Below are positions 8,353-15,508 of a stretch of 64,000 nt of DNA, in pieces. The translations under genes and the position numbers were made by a program. This DNA comes from Haloferax sp. Q22 (GTDB lineage Archaea; Halobacteriota; Halobacteria; Halobacteriales; Haloferacaceae), in contig NZ_LOEP01000032.1 of the NCBI RefSeq assembly GCF_001482285.1, positions 100,141 through 164,140 on the forward strand, in the 5' to 3' direction. The first letter of the stretch is position 1. Each line of letters begins with the position of its first letter. The notes under the pieces were generated by a model that was not told the origin of the DNA, searched no databases, and worked only from the letters and a program-made list of their open reading frames with translations.

Positions 8353-8874
8353 GTGTCTTCGAACGGTGAGGGGGACGAGTCCGTGAGCGTCGGGTATCAG
8401 GTCACCTCGGACCACCAGCTCGCCCGACTCCTCCAGATCGGTATCGTCCTCGAAGAGGTCGTGGAGGCGCGCGCCTACCACCACCACGAGGAACTCGGCG
8501 AAGACGCGCTCGACGAGGAGGTTCGAGCCCTGCTTTCGCACGCCGCCGAGGAGTCCGCCGACCACCGCGAACGCCTCGAAGCCGTCATCGACCGGCTGGA
8601 GGTCGACAGCGTCCCCTTCGAGGAGATCGAGGCGCTGGTCGAAGCCCAGTACGGCCAGACGAAACCCGAGGACTTCGACGGCGTCCTCTACGACCAACTC
8701 TGTAACGAGGAGACCGCCTACAAGTTCTACGACGACGTCATCGAGGCCATCGAGGCGAGCGACGCACAGTTCTCTATCGACCGCGAGGAACTCGTCGCGA
8801 CGCTGTCGGCGATTCGCGAGGAGGAAGCCGAGGGCGTAGAAGAAGTGACGCGAATCATGGAAGACCGCGAGTGA
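8353..8874 (+). CDS. Ferritin-like four-helix protein
   Basis: A 173-residue (or 180-residue, from GTG 8332) helical protein resembling ferritin/rubrerythrin-like diiron proteins. Helices carry EEVVEARAYHHHEEL (about residues 32-46), AAEESADHRERLEAV and CNEETAYKFYDDVIEAIE. Glu and His are placed as in E-x(n)-ExxH metal sites, but the match is loose. A role in iron or oxidative-stress handling is inferred from the fold and from its place between sufCBD and a DtxR-family regulator. The stop is 1 nt before the regulator's ATG, so the two are probably translated together. The start MSSNGEGDESVSV was preferred as a normal hydrophilic haloarchaeal N-terminus; the upstream GTG is possible. Confidence 0.75.
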   Translation: MSSNGEGDESVSVGYQVTSDHQLARLLQIGIVLEEVVEARAYHHHEELGEDALDEEVRALLSHAAEESADHRERLEAVIDRLEVDSVPFEEIEALVEAQYGQTKPEDFDGVLYDQLCNEETAYKFYDDVIEAIEASDAQFSIDREELVATLSAIREEEAEGVEEVTRIMEDRE

Positions 8875-8875
8875 A

Positions 8876-9331
8876 ATGATGAACACGGCAGACCAATACG
8901 TCAAGGCGATTTACCTGCTGCAGGAGATGGAGAACGGTCCGGCAGCCACCGGCGCGCTCGCGGACATGATGGAGGTGAGCCCGGCGAGCGCGAACGAGAT
9001 GATCGGCAAACTCGAATCCCGTGGCCTCGCCGAACACGAGAAGTACAAGGGCGTCACCCTCACCGACGAGGGCATCGTCCGCGCCCGCGACGCGCTCCAG
9101 ACCTACTGCATCATCGAGCGCTTCCTCTCGAACGTCCTCGACGTCGAGGAGTTTCGCGCGGAGGCCCGCGATCTCGAACCCGTCATCGACGGGATGATCG
9201 CGGAGCGACTCGACACCATCATCGACCGCAACTCCGAGTGTCCCGACTGTTTCGACCCCGAGACGGACGCCTGCGAGTATCTCGACGTGTGCGGTGCGGA
9301 ACCCGAGACGGAGACGGAAGTCGCCGATTAA
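8876..9331 (+). CDS. sirR: DtxR/SirR-family metal-dependent transcriptional regulator
   Basis: A 151-aa regulator of the DtxR/MntR/IdeR family, which represses metal uptake or storage genes when Fe(II) or Mn(II) is bound. The N-terminal winged HTH has TADQYVKAIYLLQEM, TGALADMMEVSPASANEMI (recognition helix) and HEKYKGVTLTDEG (wing). The dimerisation domain follows (RFLSNVLDVEEFRAEA ... VIDGMIAERLD). The C-terminal tail has C-x2-C and Cys-rich sequence (CPDCFDPETDACEYLDVC) but no SH3-like domain. The start could also be the second ATG at 8879. It sits directly after the ferritin-like gene, which it may control along with suf genes (inference). Confidence 0.88.
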   Translation: MMNTADQYVKAIYLLQEMENGPAATGALADMMEVSPASANEMIGKLESRGLAEHEKYKGVTLTDEGIVRARDALQTYCIIERFLSNVLDVEEFRAEARDLEPVIDGMIAERLDTIIDRNSECPDCFDPETDACEYLDVCGAEPETETEVAD

Positions 9332-9362
9332 TCGCCGCCGCCGACCGACCGGAACCGAAGCG

Positions 9363-9372
9363 TTTTCATTTA
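9363..9372 (+). promoter_or_regulatory. Probable TATA box for the tRNA-Gln transcript
   Basis: TTTTCATTTA lies about 100 nt before the tRNA. Expected transcription start is near 9392-9395, which would place the hairpin at 9397-9445 inside the pre-tRNA leader. Confidence 0.35.
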
Positions 9373-9396
9373 CCAGCGGATAACCGACGAGTGCGC

Positions 9397-9445
9397 AGTC
9401 CCGTGGTGGTGAGCAATCTCGAAGAGATTGCGAGGCACAGGGGAC
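9397..9445 (+). other. Structured leader repeating the tRNA-Gln 5' end
   Basis: AGTCCCGTGGTG at 9397-9408 is an exact copy of the first 12 nt of the tRNA (9465-9476). It opens a hairpin. GTCCC (9398-9402) pairs with GGGAC (9441-9445), GTG (9409-9411) with CAC (9436-9438), and a perfect 8-bp stem GCAATCTC/GAGATTGC (9413-9431) closes on a GAA loop. It lacks D, anticodon and T arms, so it is not a second tRNA. It could compete with the tRNA for the 3' acceptor strand CGGGAC, or guide processing. Confidence 0.55.
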
Positions 9446-9464
9446 GAGTGAACGACGTGACCGA

Positions 9465-9568
9465 AGTCCCGTGGTGTAGTGGCCAATCATAGCGGCCTTT
9501 GGATTGGTACGGTTCATTGCGTGCCGAGAAGACAGCCGCTGACGGCGGTTCGAATCCGCCCGGGACTA
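9465..9568 (+). tRNA. tRNA-Gln (TTG anticodon) with 31-nt intron
   Basis: Acceptor stem AGTCCCG/CGGGACT (9465-9471, 9561-9567) has discriminator A at 9568; CCA is not encoded. The D arm is short (G-U, U-A, G-C). Anticodon stem GCGGC/GCCGC (9492-9496, 9535-9539) encloses loop C-T-TTG-G plus A after intron removal. T arm is GGCGG-TTCGAAT-CCGCC. The spliced length is 73 nt. Haloferax volcanii is known to carry an intron in tRNA-Gln. The sequence has the usual archaeal placement, between positions 37 and 38. Confidence 0.93.
9503..9533 (+). other. tRNA-Gln intron (bulge-helix-bulge)
   Basis: Thirty-one nucleotides between G37 (9502) and A38 (9534) must be removed for a 7-nt anticodon loop. GGTACGG and CCG-containing sequence near the ends can pair to form the bulge-helix-bulge cut by the archaeal splicing endonuclease. 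Confidence 0.85.
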
Positions 9569-9673
9569 CTCAAACTTCTCCGACGAACTAACGCGAAGAG
9601 CGCGTCGCGTAGCCACGATTCGACTCTCGAAGCACCGGCCAGACGACACACGGAGCCCCGTCACCGCCGAGTG

Positions 9674-9680
9674 ATTTTTA
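9674..9680 (+). promoter_or_regulatory. TATA-like box of the FkbM methyltransferase gene
   Basis: ATTTTTA centred 30 nt before the GTG at 9707; fits a leaderless GTG start. The rest of 9569-9706 shows nothing else. Confidence 0.5.
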
Positions 9681-9706
9681 TCGGCATACAATGACAATAC
9701 ACTAAC

Positions 9707-10483
9707 GTGTCTCTGCTGCATCCGGTGTCGGCCGCTCGCCACCTCGCGTACTCCCTCCACTACGCGCTCGTCCGGGCGAACTACGAGCGACGGCTCGTCG
9801 CCACGAAAAAACACGTCGGGCGGACGAGTTTCAGGAGCTACGAACTGTACAACCGCCACGGCAACGACGTGCTCCTGCAGGCGCTGTTGCTCGGTCTCGA
9901 CGACGGTGACGTCGTGGTCGACGTGGGCGCGAACACGGGTACCTACACGCTCGCGGTCGCGGCCAGCGAGTCCTCTACGCGGGTGGTCGCCGTCGAACCG
10001 CACCCCGAGGTCGTCGGCCAGTTGCGGTCAAACGTCGAGGTGAACGACTTCGGCGACCGGGTCGACCTGCTCGACTGCGGCCTCGGTGACGCCGACGAGT
10101 CGCGTGAGTTCCATCTGTCGAGCTACGACGAACTGGGCTCGTTCTCGCGGGACCACGCCAGCGCGTGGGAGGCGCAGATCGTCGACACGGCGTCGGTGCC
10201 GATGCGACGGCTCGACTCGCTCGTCGATTCCGGGAGGGTCCCACCACCGGACCACCTGAAGGTTGACGTCGAGGGGTTCGGTCTGAACGTGCTCCGGGGG
10301 GCGGAAACGGTCCTCCGCGAGCACCGACCGACGGTGTATTTCGAACTGCACGACGCCCGCGGGAGCCACGACGAGGCGGCGGCGAAGGCTCTGCTCCGTG
10401 ATTCGGGCTACGAGCTAGTCCCGGTCAAGGAAGGGTGGGTGTGCGAGCCGCGGGCGCGGACGGAAGCGCCACAGTCGGCGTAG
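9707..10483 (+). CDS. FkbM-family SAM-dependent methyltransferase
   Basis: A 258-aa protein with the FkbM methyltransferase core. The SAM-binding glycine motif VVVDVGANTGTYTL is at residues 69-82, the acidic post-strand-2 motif VVAVEPHPEVV follows, and LKVDVEGFGLNVLRGA with PTVYFELHD are the family's late motifs. FkbM proteins O-methylate sugars and small molecules, and in archaea are often near glycosylation genes; the substrate here is unknown. GTG start with a TATA box 30 nt upstream. The next gene is convergent, and a GC-rich tandem repeat fills the gap between them. Confidence 0.85.
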   Translation: MSLLHPVSAARHLAYSLHYALVRANYERRLVATKKHVGRTSFRSYELYNRHGNDVLLQALLLGLDDGDVVVDVGANTGTYTLAVAASESSTRVVAVEPHPEVVGQLRSNVEVNDFGDRVDLLDCGLGDADESREFHLSSYDELGSFSRDHASAWEAQIVDTASVPMRRLDSLVDSGRVPPPDHLKVDVEGFGLNVLRGAETVLREHRPTVYFELHDARGSHDEAAAKALLRDSGYELVPVKEGWVCEPRARTEAPQSA

Positions 10484-10485
10484 TC

Positions 10486-10540
10486 GGGGCCGAGCCGCCG
10501 GGGGCCGAGCCGCCGGGGGTCGAGCCGCCGGGGGCCGACC
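10486..10540. repeat. 15-nt GC-rich tandem repeat (about 3.7 copies)
   Basis: Unit GGGGCCGAGCCGCCG occurs at 10486-10500, 10501-10515 and, with one C-to-T change, 10516-10530, plus a partial copy to 10540. It starts 3 nt after the FkbM stop and ends 3 nt before the AlaX stop. It occupies the whole space between two convergent genes. Confidence 0.9.
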
Positions 10541-10543
10541 CAG

Positions 10544-11263
10544 CTATTCGAGGACGAAATTCACGCGCTCGTGAGCGGAGCCTTGGGTCGTCCGGCCGGT
10601 GACGGAGACCGAGCCGATGTCGCCCGTCGATTCGACGTGCGTCCCCGCGCAGGCGGTTCGGTCGAACGGGTCGTCAGCATCGCCGATTTCGACGATTCGA
10701 ACCTCCCGAATCGACTCCGGAAGCAGATGCAGTCGGGTTCGTTCGGGGTCGAGCGTCGCCTCGGCCTCCTCGCGGTCGAGGCTGTACCACCGGACGGGGA
10801 GGTCGGACGCGACGAGGTCGTTCAGGCGTGTCTCGATGGTGCGGAGGTCGTCGCCGTCGAAGCGGTCGTAGGCGCAGTCGAGGTGCGCGTGGTCGGCGTA
10901 CAGTTGGTTGCCGGTCGTCTCGGCGTCGAACTCGTCGAGGAGGACCGCAGAGAGGAGATGCTGAGCCGTGTGGTAGCGGCTGTGGGCGCGCCGCCGCGCC
11001 GCGTCGACGCGTCCGGTGACGGTCGTCCCCGGTTCGGGCGCGTCGCCCGCGACGACGTGTTCGATTCGGTCGCGTTTCCGTACGTCCGTTACTGCTAACC
11101 GCTCACTGTCGACCGAAATCGTCCCCGTGTCGTTCGGTTGGCCGCCGCCGGTGGGGTAGAAGTAGGTCCGGTCGAGAACGACGCGGTCGCTGCCGCGGAC
11201 CGTCTCGACGGTCGCCTCGAACTCGTGTGTCGTCGCGTCGTCGAGGTATCGTGCTTCGGTCAC
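10544..11263 (-). CDS. alaX: Alanyl-tRNA editing protein AlaX
   Basis: Stand-alone editing domain that hydrolyses mischarged Ser-tRNA(Ala) or Gly-tRNA(Ala). At 239 aa it is the medium AlaX form. Zinc ligands are visible as H98-x3-H102 (YHTAQHLLSAVL) and C206-x3-H210 (CAGTHVESTGDIG). The N-terminal beta-barrel includes RTYFYPTGGGQPNDTG, the conserved glycine-rich motif shared with AlaRS. It begins with GTG at 11263. There is no alaS in the window. Convergent with the FkbM gene. Confidence 0.93.
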   Translation of the reverse strand: MTEARYLDDATTHEFEATVETVRGSDRVVLDRTYFYPTGGGQPNDTGTISVDSERLAVTDVRKRDRIEHVVAGDAPEPGTTVTGRVDAARRRAHSRYHTAQHLLSAVLLDEFDAETTGNQLYADHAHLDCAYDRFDGDDLRTIETRLNDLVASDLPVRWYSLDREEAEATLDPERTRLHLLPESIREVRIVEIGDADDPFDRTACAGTHVESTGDIGSVSVTGRTTQGSAHERVNFVLE

Positions 11264-11405
11264 GGCGGGGACGACGCGGTCGGTCGAGTTAACTCCCTCC
11301 GATGTGGCACCGAGTCACACTGCCGCCCACGAGACCCGGTCTGTTCGCCCGAGAGCACGGTTCGCGCGACTCAGGGTGGTCGTAACGCCTAAGAGTGGAA
11401 CGACC

Positions 11406-11423
11406 CTCATTCCGTGTAATGAG
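11406..11423. promoter_or_regulatory. Inverted repeat upstream of the HD-domain gene
   Basis: CTCATT (11406-11411) and AATGAG (11418-11423), 6-nt spacer, about 20 nt after a weak TATA-like CCTAAG near 11388, so close to the likely transcription start. Confidence 0.35.
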
Positions 11424-11458
11424 AATACGCACGTGCCAACACCTACGGAGGTTCTGCC

Positions 11459-12151
11459 GTGGGCGTTGAAATCAAAGAGTCGGCCGTCTCTGACGCGGAG
11501 TTCGAGGATATGAAGCGCTTCGTCTCGGACTATCTCTCTGCGAGCGTCGAAAACGAAGACGACGGCGGGCGGATGCGCTGGTACCCGTGGCACTCCGCGG
11601 AATACCGGTTCAACCACATCCTCAACGTCGTCGACCTCGCGACGCGCATCGCCGACCGCGAGGGCGCGGACGTGGACGTCGTCCGCGTCGCCGCGCTCTT
11701 TCACGACATCTCGAAGCTCGAAGCCGACCAGGAGGTCCACGCCGAGGAGGGCGCTCGCGTCGCCCGCGAGTTCCTCAGCACCCACGGCGACTACCCCGAG
11801 TCGTTCGTCGAGCAGGTGTGTCAGGTCGTCTCCGACCACTCGTATCAGGGGCCGCTGACGGACGTGTCGCTGGAGACGCGCTGTCTCATCGAAGCCGACA
11901 TCCTTGACAAAATCGGCGCGAACGGCACCGCGCTGATGCTCCTGCGGATGGGCTACGAGGCCCGGACGCACATGGACGCCGCCGAGATGGTCGAGCGCGT
12001 CTTCGAACGCGGTCGCGACGCCTCCGAGCGTCTCGAAACCGACACCGCCCAGAGCTTTGCCCACCAGCGGCTCAAGCGCGTCAAGTGGTTCCGCGAGTGG
12101 CTCGAAGACGAGGTCCCCGAGATGGACCACGACGGCCAGTTTAGCGCCTGA
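11459..12151 (+). CDS. HD-domain phosphohydrolase
   Basis: A 230-aa metal-dependent HD-superfamily hydrolase. H53 (NHILNVVDLA), H82-D83 (ALFHDISK), H94 (QEVHAEEGA) and the later SDHSYQG and EADILDKIGANG motifs supply the usual H...HD...D metal ligands. Family members hydrolyse nucleotides or other phosphoesters; the substrate cannot be told from sequence. Start is GTG at 11459, preceded by GGAGG (11447-11451). That Shine-Dalgarno-like site is unusual in this leaderless-rich genome and supports this start over an ATG. Confidence 0.88.
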   Translation: MGVEIKESAVSDAEFEDMKRFVSDYLSASVENEDDGGRMRWYPWHSAEYRFNHILNVVDLATRIADREGADVDVVRVAALFHDISKLEADQEVHAEEGARVAREFLSTHGDYPESFVEQVCQVVSDHSYQGPLTDVSLETRCLIEADILDKIGANGTALMLLRMGYEARTHMDAAEMVERVFERGRDASERLETDTAQSFAHQRLKRVKWFREWLEDEVPEMDHDGQFSA

Positions 12152-12163
12152 AGGCCGACGCTC

Positions 12164-13153
12164 TCAGAGCGTGTCGAGAATCGAGAGCACGCGTTCTTCG
12201 GCCTCGCGGCCGGGGTCGTGTTCGGAGCCGTCGCGGTCGCTCTCGCGGTGGTCGGCGACCGACCGGCGCATCGCCTCCTCGACGGGGGTAGACCCCCAGC
12301 CGAGACGGGCCAGTTTGTCCGTCGCGAGGACGTGGGGGTAGTCGCGGTAGAGGATGAAATCATCCATCGAGAGGTCCGTCGCGGCGAGTTCGCGCTCGCC
12401 CGCGTGGACGACCTCGACGTCGGTGCCCGCGGCGTCGGCGATGACTTCGACCATCTCTTCGAGCGTGACGAGCCGCCTGTCGCCGACGTTGTAGGCCTCG
12501 CCGGCCTCGCCCTCCTCGGCGACGACGCGCATCGCGCTCGCCACGTCCTCGACGTAGGCGCGGTGCCAGACGTTCGTCCCGTCGCCGGGGACGACGACGC
12601 GGTCGTAGTTCAGCACGCGGTCGATCCAGTAGTCGAGTCGCTCGGTGTAGTCCTCGGGGCCGTAGACGATACAGGGGCGGACGGACATCGCGTTGATGCC
12701 CCGCGAGGCCGCTTCGAAGATGACGCGGTCGCCCTCGGCCTTCCGCGGACCGTAGCTCGCACCCGAGTCGTCCGTCGCCTGCTCGTCGGTGCAGTCGCAC
12801 AGCGGCGTCTCGCCCTCGCGCTTCGGGATGACCTCGGCCCCGTAGGCCGCGCCGCTGGAGATGTAGACGTAGGCGTCCACGTCGGCGAAGATATCGACCG
12901 CCGATGCGACCTCGGCGGGCTTGTACGCCACGCAGTCGAACACCGCGTCGGGGTCGACGGTCAGCTTCGCGGTCCGGAGCGCCTCGTCGTCGGTTCGGTC
13001 GCCCTGCACGTGCTGGACGCGCGGGTCGTCCTCGAAGGGGTTGTCGTGGTTGCCGCGGTTGAAGATGGTCACGGCGTAGCCGTTGTCGAGGAGTTCCGAG
13101 ACGAGGTGGCGGCCGATGAATCGCGTGCCGCCGATGACGAGTGCGTTGTCCAT
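12164..13153 (-). CDS. NAD-dependent epimerase/dehydratase (extended SDR)
   Basis: A 329-aa extended short-chain dehydrogenase/reductase. The N-terminal nucleotide-binding motif GGTRFIG is at residues 8-14. The catalytic triad region has S99/S100 and Y134-GPR-K138 (YxxxK), then SVRPCIVYGPED. These enzymes epimerise or dehydrate nucleotide sugars or similar substrates. The group with GGTRFIG and a C-terminal DYPHVLATDKLARLGW segment is often annotated loosely as UDP-glucose 4-epimerase-like or reductase. The exact substrate is unknown. Convergent with the HD gene and followed upstream by a small pyrophosphohydrolase gene on the same strand. Confidence 0.88.
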   Translation of the reverse strand: MDNALVIGGTRFIGRHLVSELLDNGYAVTIFNRGNHDNPFEDDPRVQHVQGDRTDDEALRTAKLTVDPDAVFDCVAYKPAEVASAVDIFADVDAYVYISSGAAYGAEVIPKREGETPLCDCTDEQATDDSGASYGPRKAEGDRVIFEAASRGINAMSVRPCIVYGPEDYTERLDYWIDRVLNYDRVVVPGDGTNVWHRAYVEDVASAMRVVAEEGEAGEAYNVGDRRLVTLEEMVEVIADAAGTDVEVVHAGERELAATDLSMDDFILYRDYPHVLATDKLARLGWGSTPVEEAMRRSVADHRESDRDGSEHDPGREAEERVLSILDTL

Positions 13154-13178
13154 GTCTCGGTCGAGGGTGCGCGCGGTG

Positions 13179-13183
13179 AAAAA
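13179..13183 (-). terminator. T-run after the MazG-like gene
   Basis: A5 on the plus strand (T5 in the minus-strand transcript), 52 nt beyond the stop at 13235 and before the epimerase start. Confidence 0.35.
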
Positions 13184-13234
13184 CGTGGGAGAATCGGTGG
13201 CGGGTGCCGGGAACCCGCTTCGACCGCGCGGGTT

Positions 13235-13546
13235 TCACTTCACTCGTTCAAGTACCACGCCGTCTTCGAATCCACCGCGCTCTGCCGCCTTCTCTCGTGC
13301 CGCCGCCTCGACAGTCTCCCAGTCCTCGTCGCGTTGGGCGAGGACCGCGTCGACGACGGCGTACACGTCTGCGAGTTCTTCGACGCGCCCGGATTCGGCG
13401 AACTCCTCGGCTTCTTCGACCAGTTTCTCGCGCAGTCGGCGGTCGAACTCCTCGTCGTCGGCGACGTGGACGACCGGTGTCTCGCCCGACTCGCGGACGA
13501 TTCGGGGAATGTCGTCGCGGACGAGTTTGTCGTACTCGCGGGACAT
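13235..13546 (-). CDS. MazG-like / PRA-PH-type nucleotide pyrophosphohydrolase
   Basis: A 103-aa all-alpha NTP pyrophosphohydrolase-like protein. Metal-binding acidic motifs are KLVEEAEEFAES (EExxE, residues 44-48) and ELADVYAVVDAV (57-68), as in MazG and phosphoribosyl-ATP pyrophosphohydrolases. The opening SREYDKLVRDDIPRIV is typical of a small stand-alone family (COG4997 from memory), probably house-cleaning of non-canonical nucleotides rather than histidine synthesis. ATG at 13546 was chosen because the longer upstream frame is Arg-rich shadow sequence. Confidence 0.85.
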   Translation of the reverse strand: MSREYDKLVRDDIPRIVRESGETPVVHVADDEEFDRRLREKLVEEAEEFAESGRVEELADVYAVVDAVLAQRDEDWETVEAAAREKAAERGGFEDGVVLERVK

Positions 13547-13617
13547 ACCACCGAGTTCGAACGGCCGGTGGAAAACTGGGGCGACGGGGGTGGGCCGCGG
13601 TCCCGCTTGTACTACTA

Positions 13618-15369
13618 TCAGTCGGTGGAGAGACGAACGCTGTCGGTACTCTGGTTGCCGTCGGGGCCCGTCACGCGGAGCGTCACGTCGAGCGTCCCAC
13701 AGAAGTCGAGCGTAATCTCTGTCGTCGAACCGCGTTCTTCGAACGATGCGCCCTCGCCGAACTGCCACTCGTAGGTTTCGACGTCACCGGTCGAGGCGGT
13801 TCCGTCGAGGCCGACGGTGGTCCCAGAATCGAGGTCAGCCGAGTCGGCGTCTGCGGGGTCGGTGACGATTCGGGCGACCGGGGCGTCCGAAGAACGCGGA
13901 AGATTCCTCGAATCGGGGGCCTCCGGACTCCCTTCGAGGGCGAACACCCCGGCTTGCTCGGTGGACTCCTCTTCCAGATAGCCCGTGAGGATTCGTCCGC
14001 CCGCGAGCGCCGGCGTCGATGCTTTTCGGGACGGTGCGCTCTGCTCGTGTCGAACCAGATAGGACCACTGCTGGGACCCGTCTTCGGTCGAGAGCGCGTG
14101 TATCGTGGGATGTCGGCGTTCGCGTTCGAGGTCTCCGATAGCCTTGGGGATGGCGCTCCCGCCGAGGTAGACGGTGTCGCCGGCCACGCTCGGGTCGCCG
14201 TGGAGTTCCGTCGAGGTGTCGTGTGTCCACAGCACGTCTCCGGTGTCGGCGTCGAGCGCGTAGACCGTCGAGAGGATACCCTCCTCGGCCACCGAGTCCA
14301 CGTCGAGCGCGGTGGTGACGTAGAGGGTGCCGTCGGCGACGGCCGGTGCGCTGATGAACCGCGCCGACGCCTCGCCGTCGGGTGTGAGTCTCGTCTCCCA
14401 CTCGATGCTCCCGTCCTCGTCGCTGTGTGCGACGACTCGGTTTATCTCGTCTGTTCGGAACCGATTGCCGGAGGAACGGTAGATTCGGCCGTTTTTGTGG
14501 GCTGAGTCGACGAAGTTCACACCGTCTTCCAGCACTGCTGTCCACCGCCTGCTCCCGTCGTTCGCGTTCCACGCGACGAGTTCGTTCTTCTCGTCGGTGT
14601 ACGTCGCCATCCCGTAGAGCGTCTCGTCGTCGCCAATGTAGGGATAGGACCGATACGACGCGTCGGAGCGCCACACGATTTCGCCGCTCTCGGGGTCGAG
14701 TTCCGCGACGACCGACTCCTGTTGGTCCGGGTCTGCGCTGGCGTTTGTCAGGTGCTGGACGTAGAGCGAGCCGTCGGCAACGAGTGGCGTCCCGAGCCAC
14801 TCCTTGTCCGGACTCGCGTAGTCCGTTGGTGTCTTCTGCCAATTAATTTCGCCGGTATCCAGGTCGAGCGCGTGGAGTCCACCGTATTTGACGTCCGGAT
14901 CGGTGTATCCTGCCTCGCTCGTCACGAAGAGCGTCCCTTCTGCCACGGCTGGTGTGTCGGTTACCCGGCCGATTCCGGGTTCTGACGCCCCGTACTCCGG
15001 GGCAATGTATTTCCAACGTTCTTCGCCCGTGTCGGCCTCGTAGGCGACGACGCCCCCTCGGAACGTACTGTCGTTGGTGTAGAACGTCTGGAAGACGGCC
15101 CCGTCGTCGACGAGTACCTCGTTCGCGCTGGTCTTATGCCACGTTCCGTCGAGCCACGACAGGGCGGCGTACTCGTCGTCAGGCGCCGATTCGGGAGCGA
15201 CTGCACCGGTGCGTCCCGGTTCGGCACGAGACTGCGACCAACCCTCGGTCGTGACCGTGTCCGAGTCTGCCGTCGAGTGACTGTCCGCGAGCGAGGTGCC
15301 GGCGACGCCGGATGCCGTGAGGGCACCGAGCGTGGCGAGGACTGTCCGCCGCGAGTAATCTCGGGTCAT
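13618..15369 (-). CDS. Tat-exported PQQ-type beta-propeller protein with PKD domain
   Basis: A 583-aa secreted protein. The twin-arginine signal peptide (SRRTVLATLG, residues 6-15) ends around ADS. Repeats such as ALDLDTGEINWQ, ELDPESGEIVWR, ALDADTGDVLWT and ALSTEDGSQQWS are PQQ-like beta-propeller blades. No catalytic PQQ dehydrogenase residues stand out, so it may be an assembly or binding protein. The last 95 residues (AGGTASTGDVETYEW-type and VTLRVTGPDGNQS) form a PKD-like Ig domain. ATG at 15369 is used; an in-frame GTG at 15375 would add two residues. It stands alone, with its substrate unknown. Confidence 0.87.
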   Translation of the reverse strand: MTRDYSRRTVLATLGALTASGVAGTSLADSHSTADSDTVTTEGWSQSRAEPGRTGAVAPESAPDDEYAALSWLDGTWHKTSANEVLVDDGAVFQTFYTNDSTFRGGVVAYEADTGEERWKYIAPEYGASEPGIGRVTDTPAVAEGTLFVTSEAGYTDPDVKYGGLHALDLDTGEINWQKTPTDYASPDKEWLGTPLVADGSLYVQHLTNASADPDQQESVVAELDPESGEIVWRSDASYRSYPYIGDDETLYGMATYTDEKNELVAWNANDGSRRWTAVLEDGVNFVDSAHKNGRIYRSSGNRFRTDEINRVVAHSDEDGSIEWETRLTPDGEASARFISAPAVADGTLYVTTALDVDSVAEEGILSTVYALDADTGDVLWTHDTSTELHGDPSVAGDTVYLGGSAIPKAIGDLERERRHPTIHALSTEDGSQQWSYLVRHEQSAPSRKASTPALAGGRILTGYLEEESTEQAGVFALEGSPEAPDSRNLPRSSDAPVARIVTDPADADSADLDSGTTVGLDGTASTGDVETYEWQFGEGASFEERGSTTEITLDFCGTLDVTLRVTGPDGNQSTDSVRLSTD

Positions 15370-15435
15370 GTCCACGCCGACATGGCCCCGGACGGCACAT
15401 CATTATCTGTTCGATAAGTGATACGAAACAGTCCG

Positions 15436-15441
15436 AAAAAA
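15436..15441 (-). terminator. T-run after gltB
   Basis: A6 on the plus strand (T6 in the gltB transcript), 68 nt beyond the gltB stop and before the next gene's start region. Confidence 0.45.
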
Positions 15442-15508
15442 CACGCCGAACAGCAAGAAAACGCGGGACGTCGACCGGACCGTCAGTCGCTGACGGTCGA
15501 GTCGGTCC

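Noticed and set aside
9397-9445. Second tRNA or C/D-box sRNA upstream of tRNA-Gln
   Set aside because: It has the tRNA 5' strand but no D, anticodon or T arm; no proper C box (only GTGGTGA) and no CTGA D box were found.
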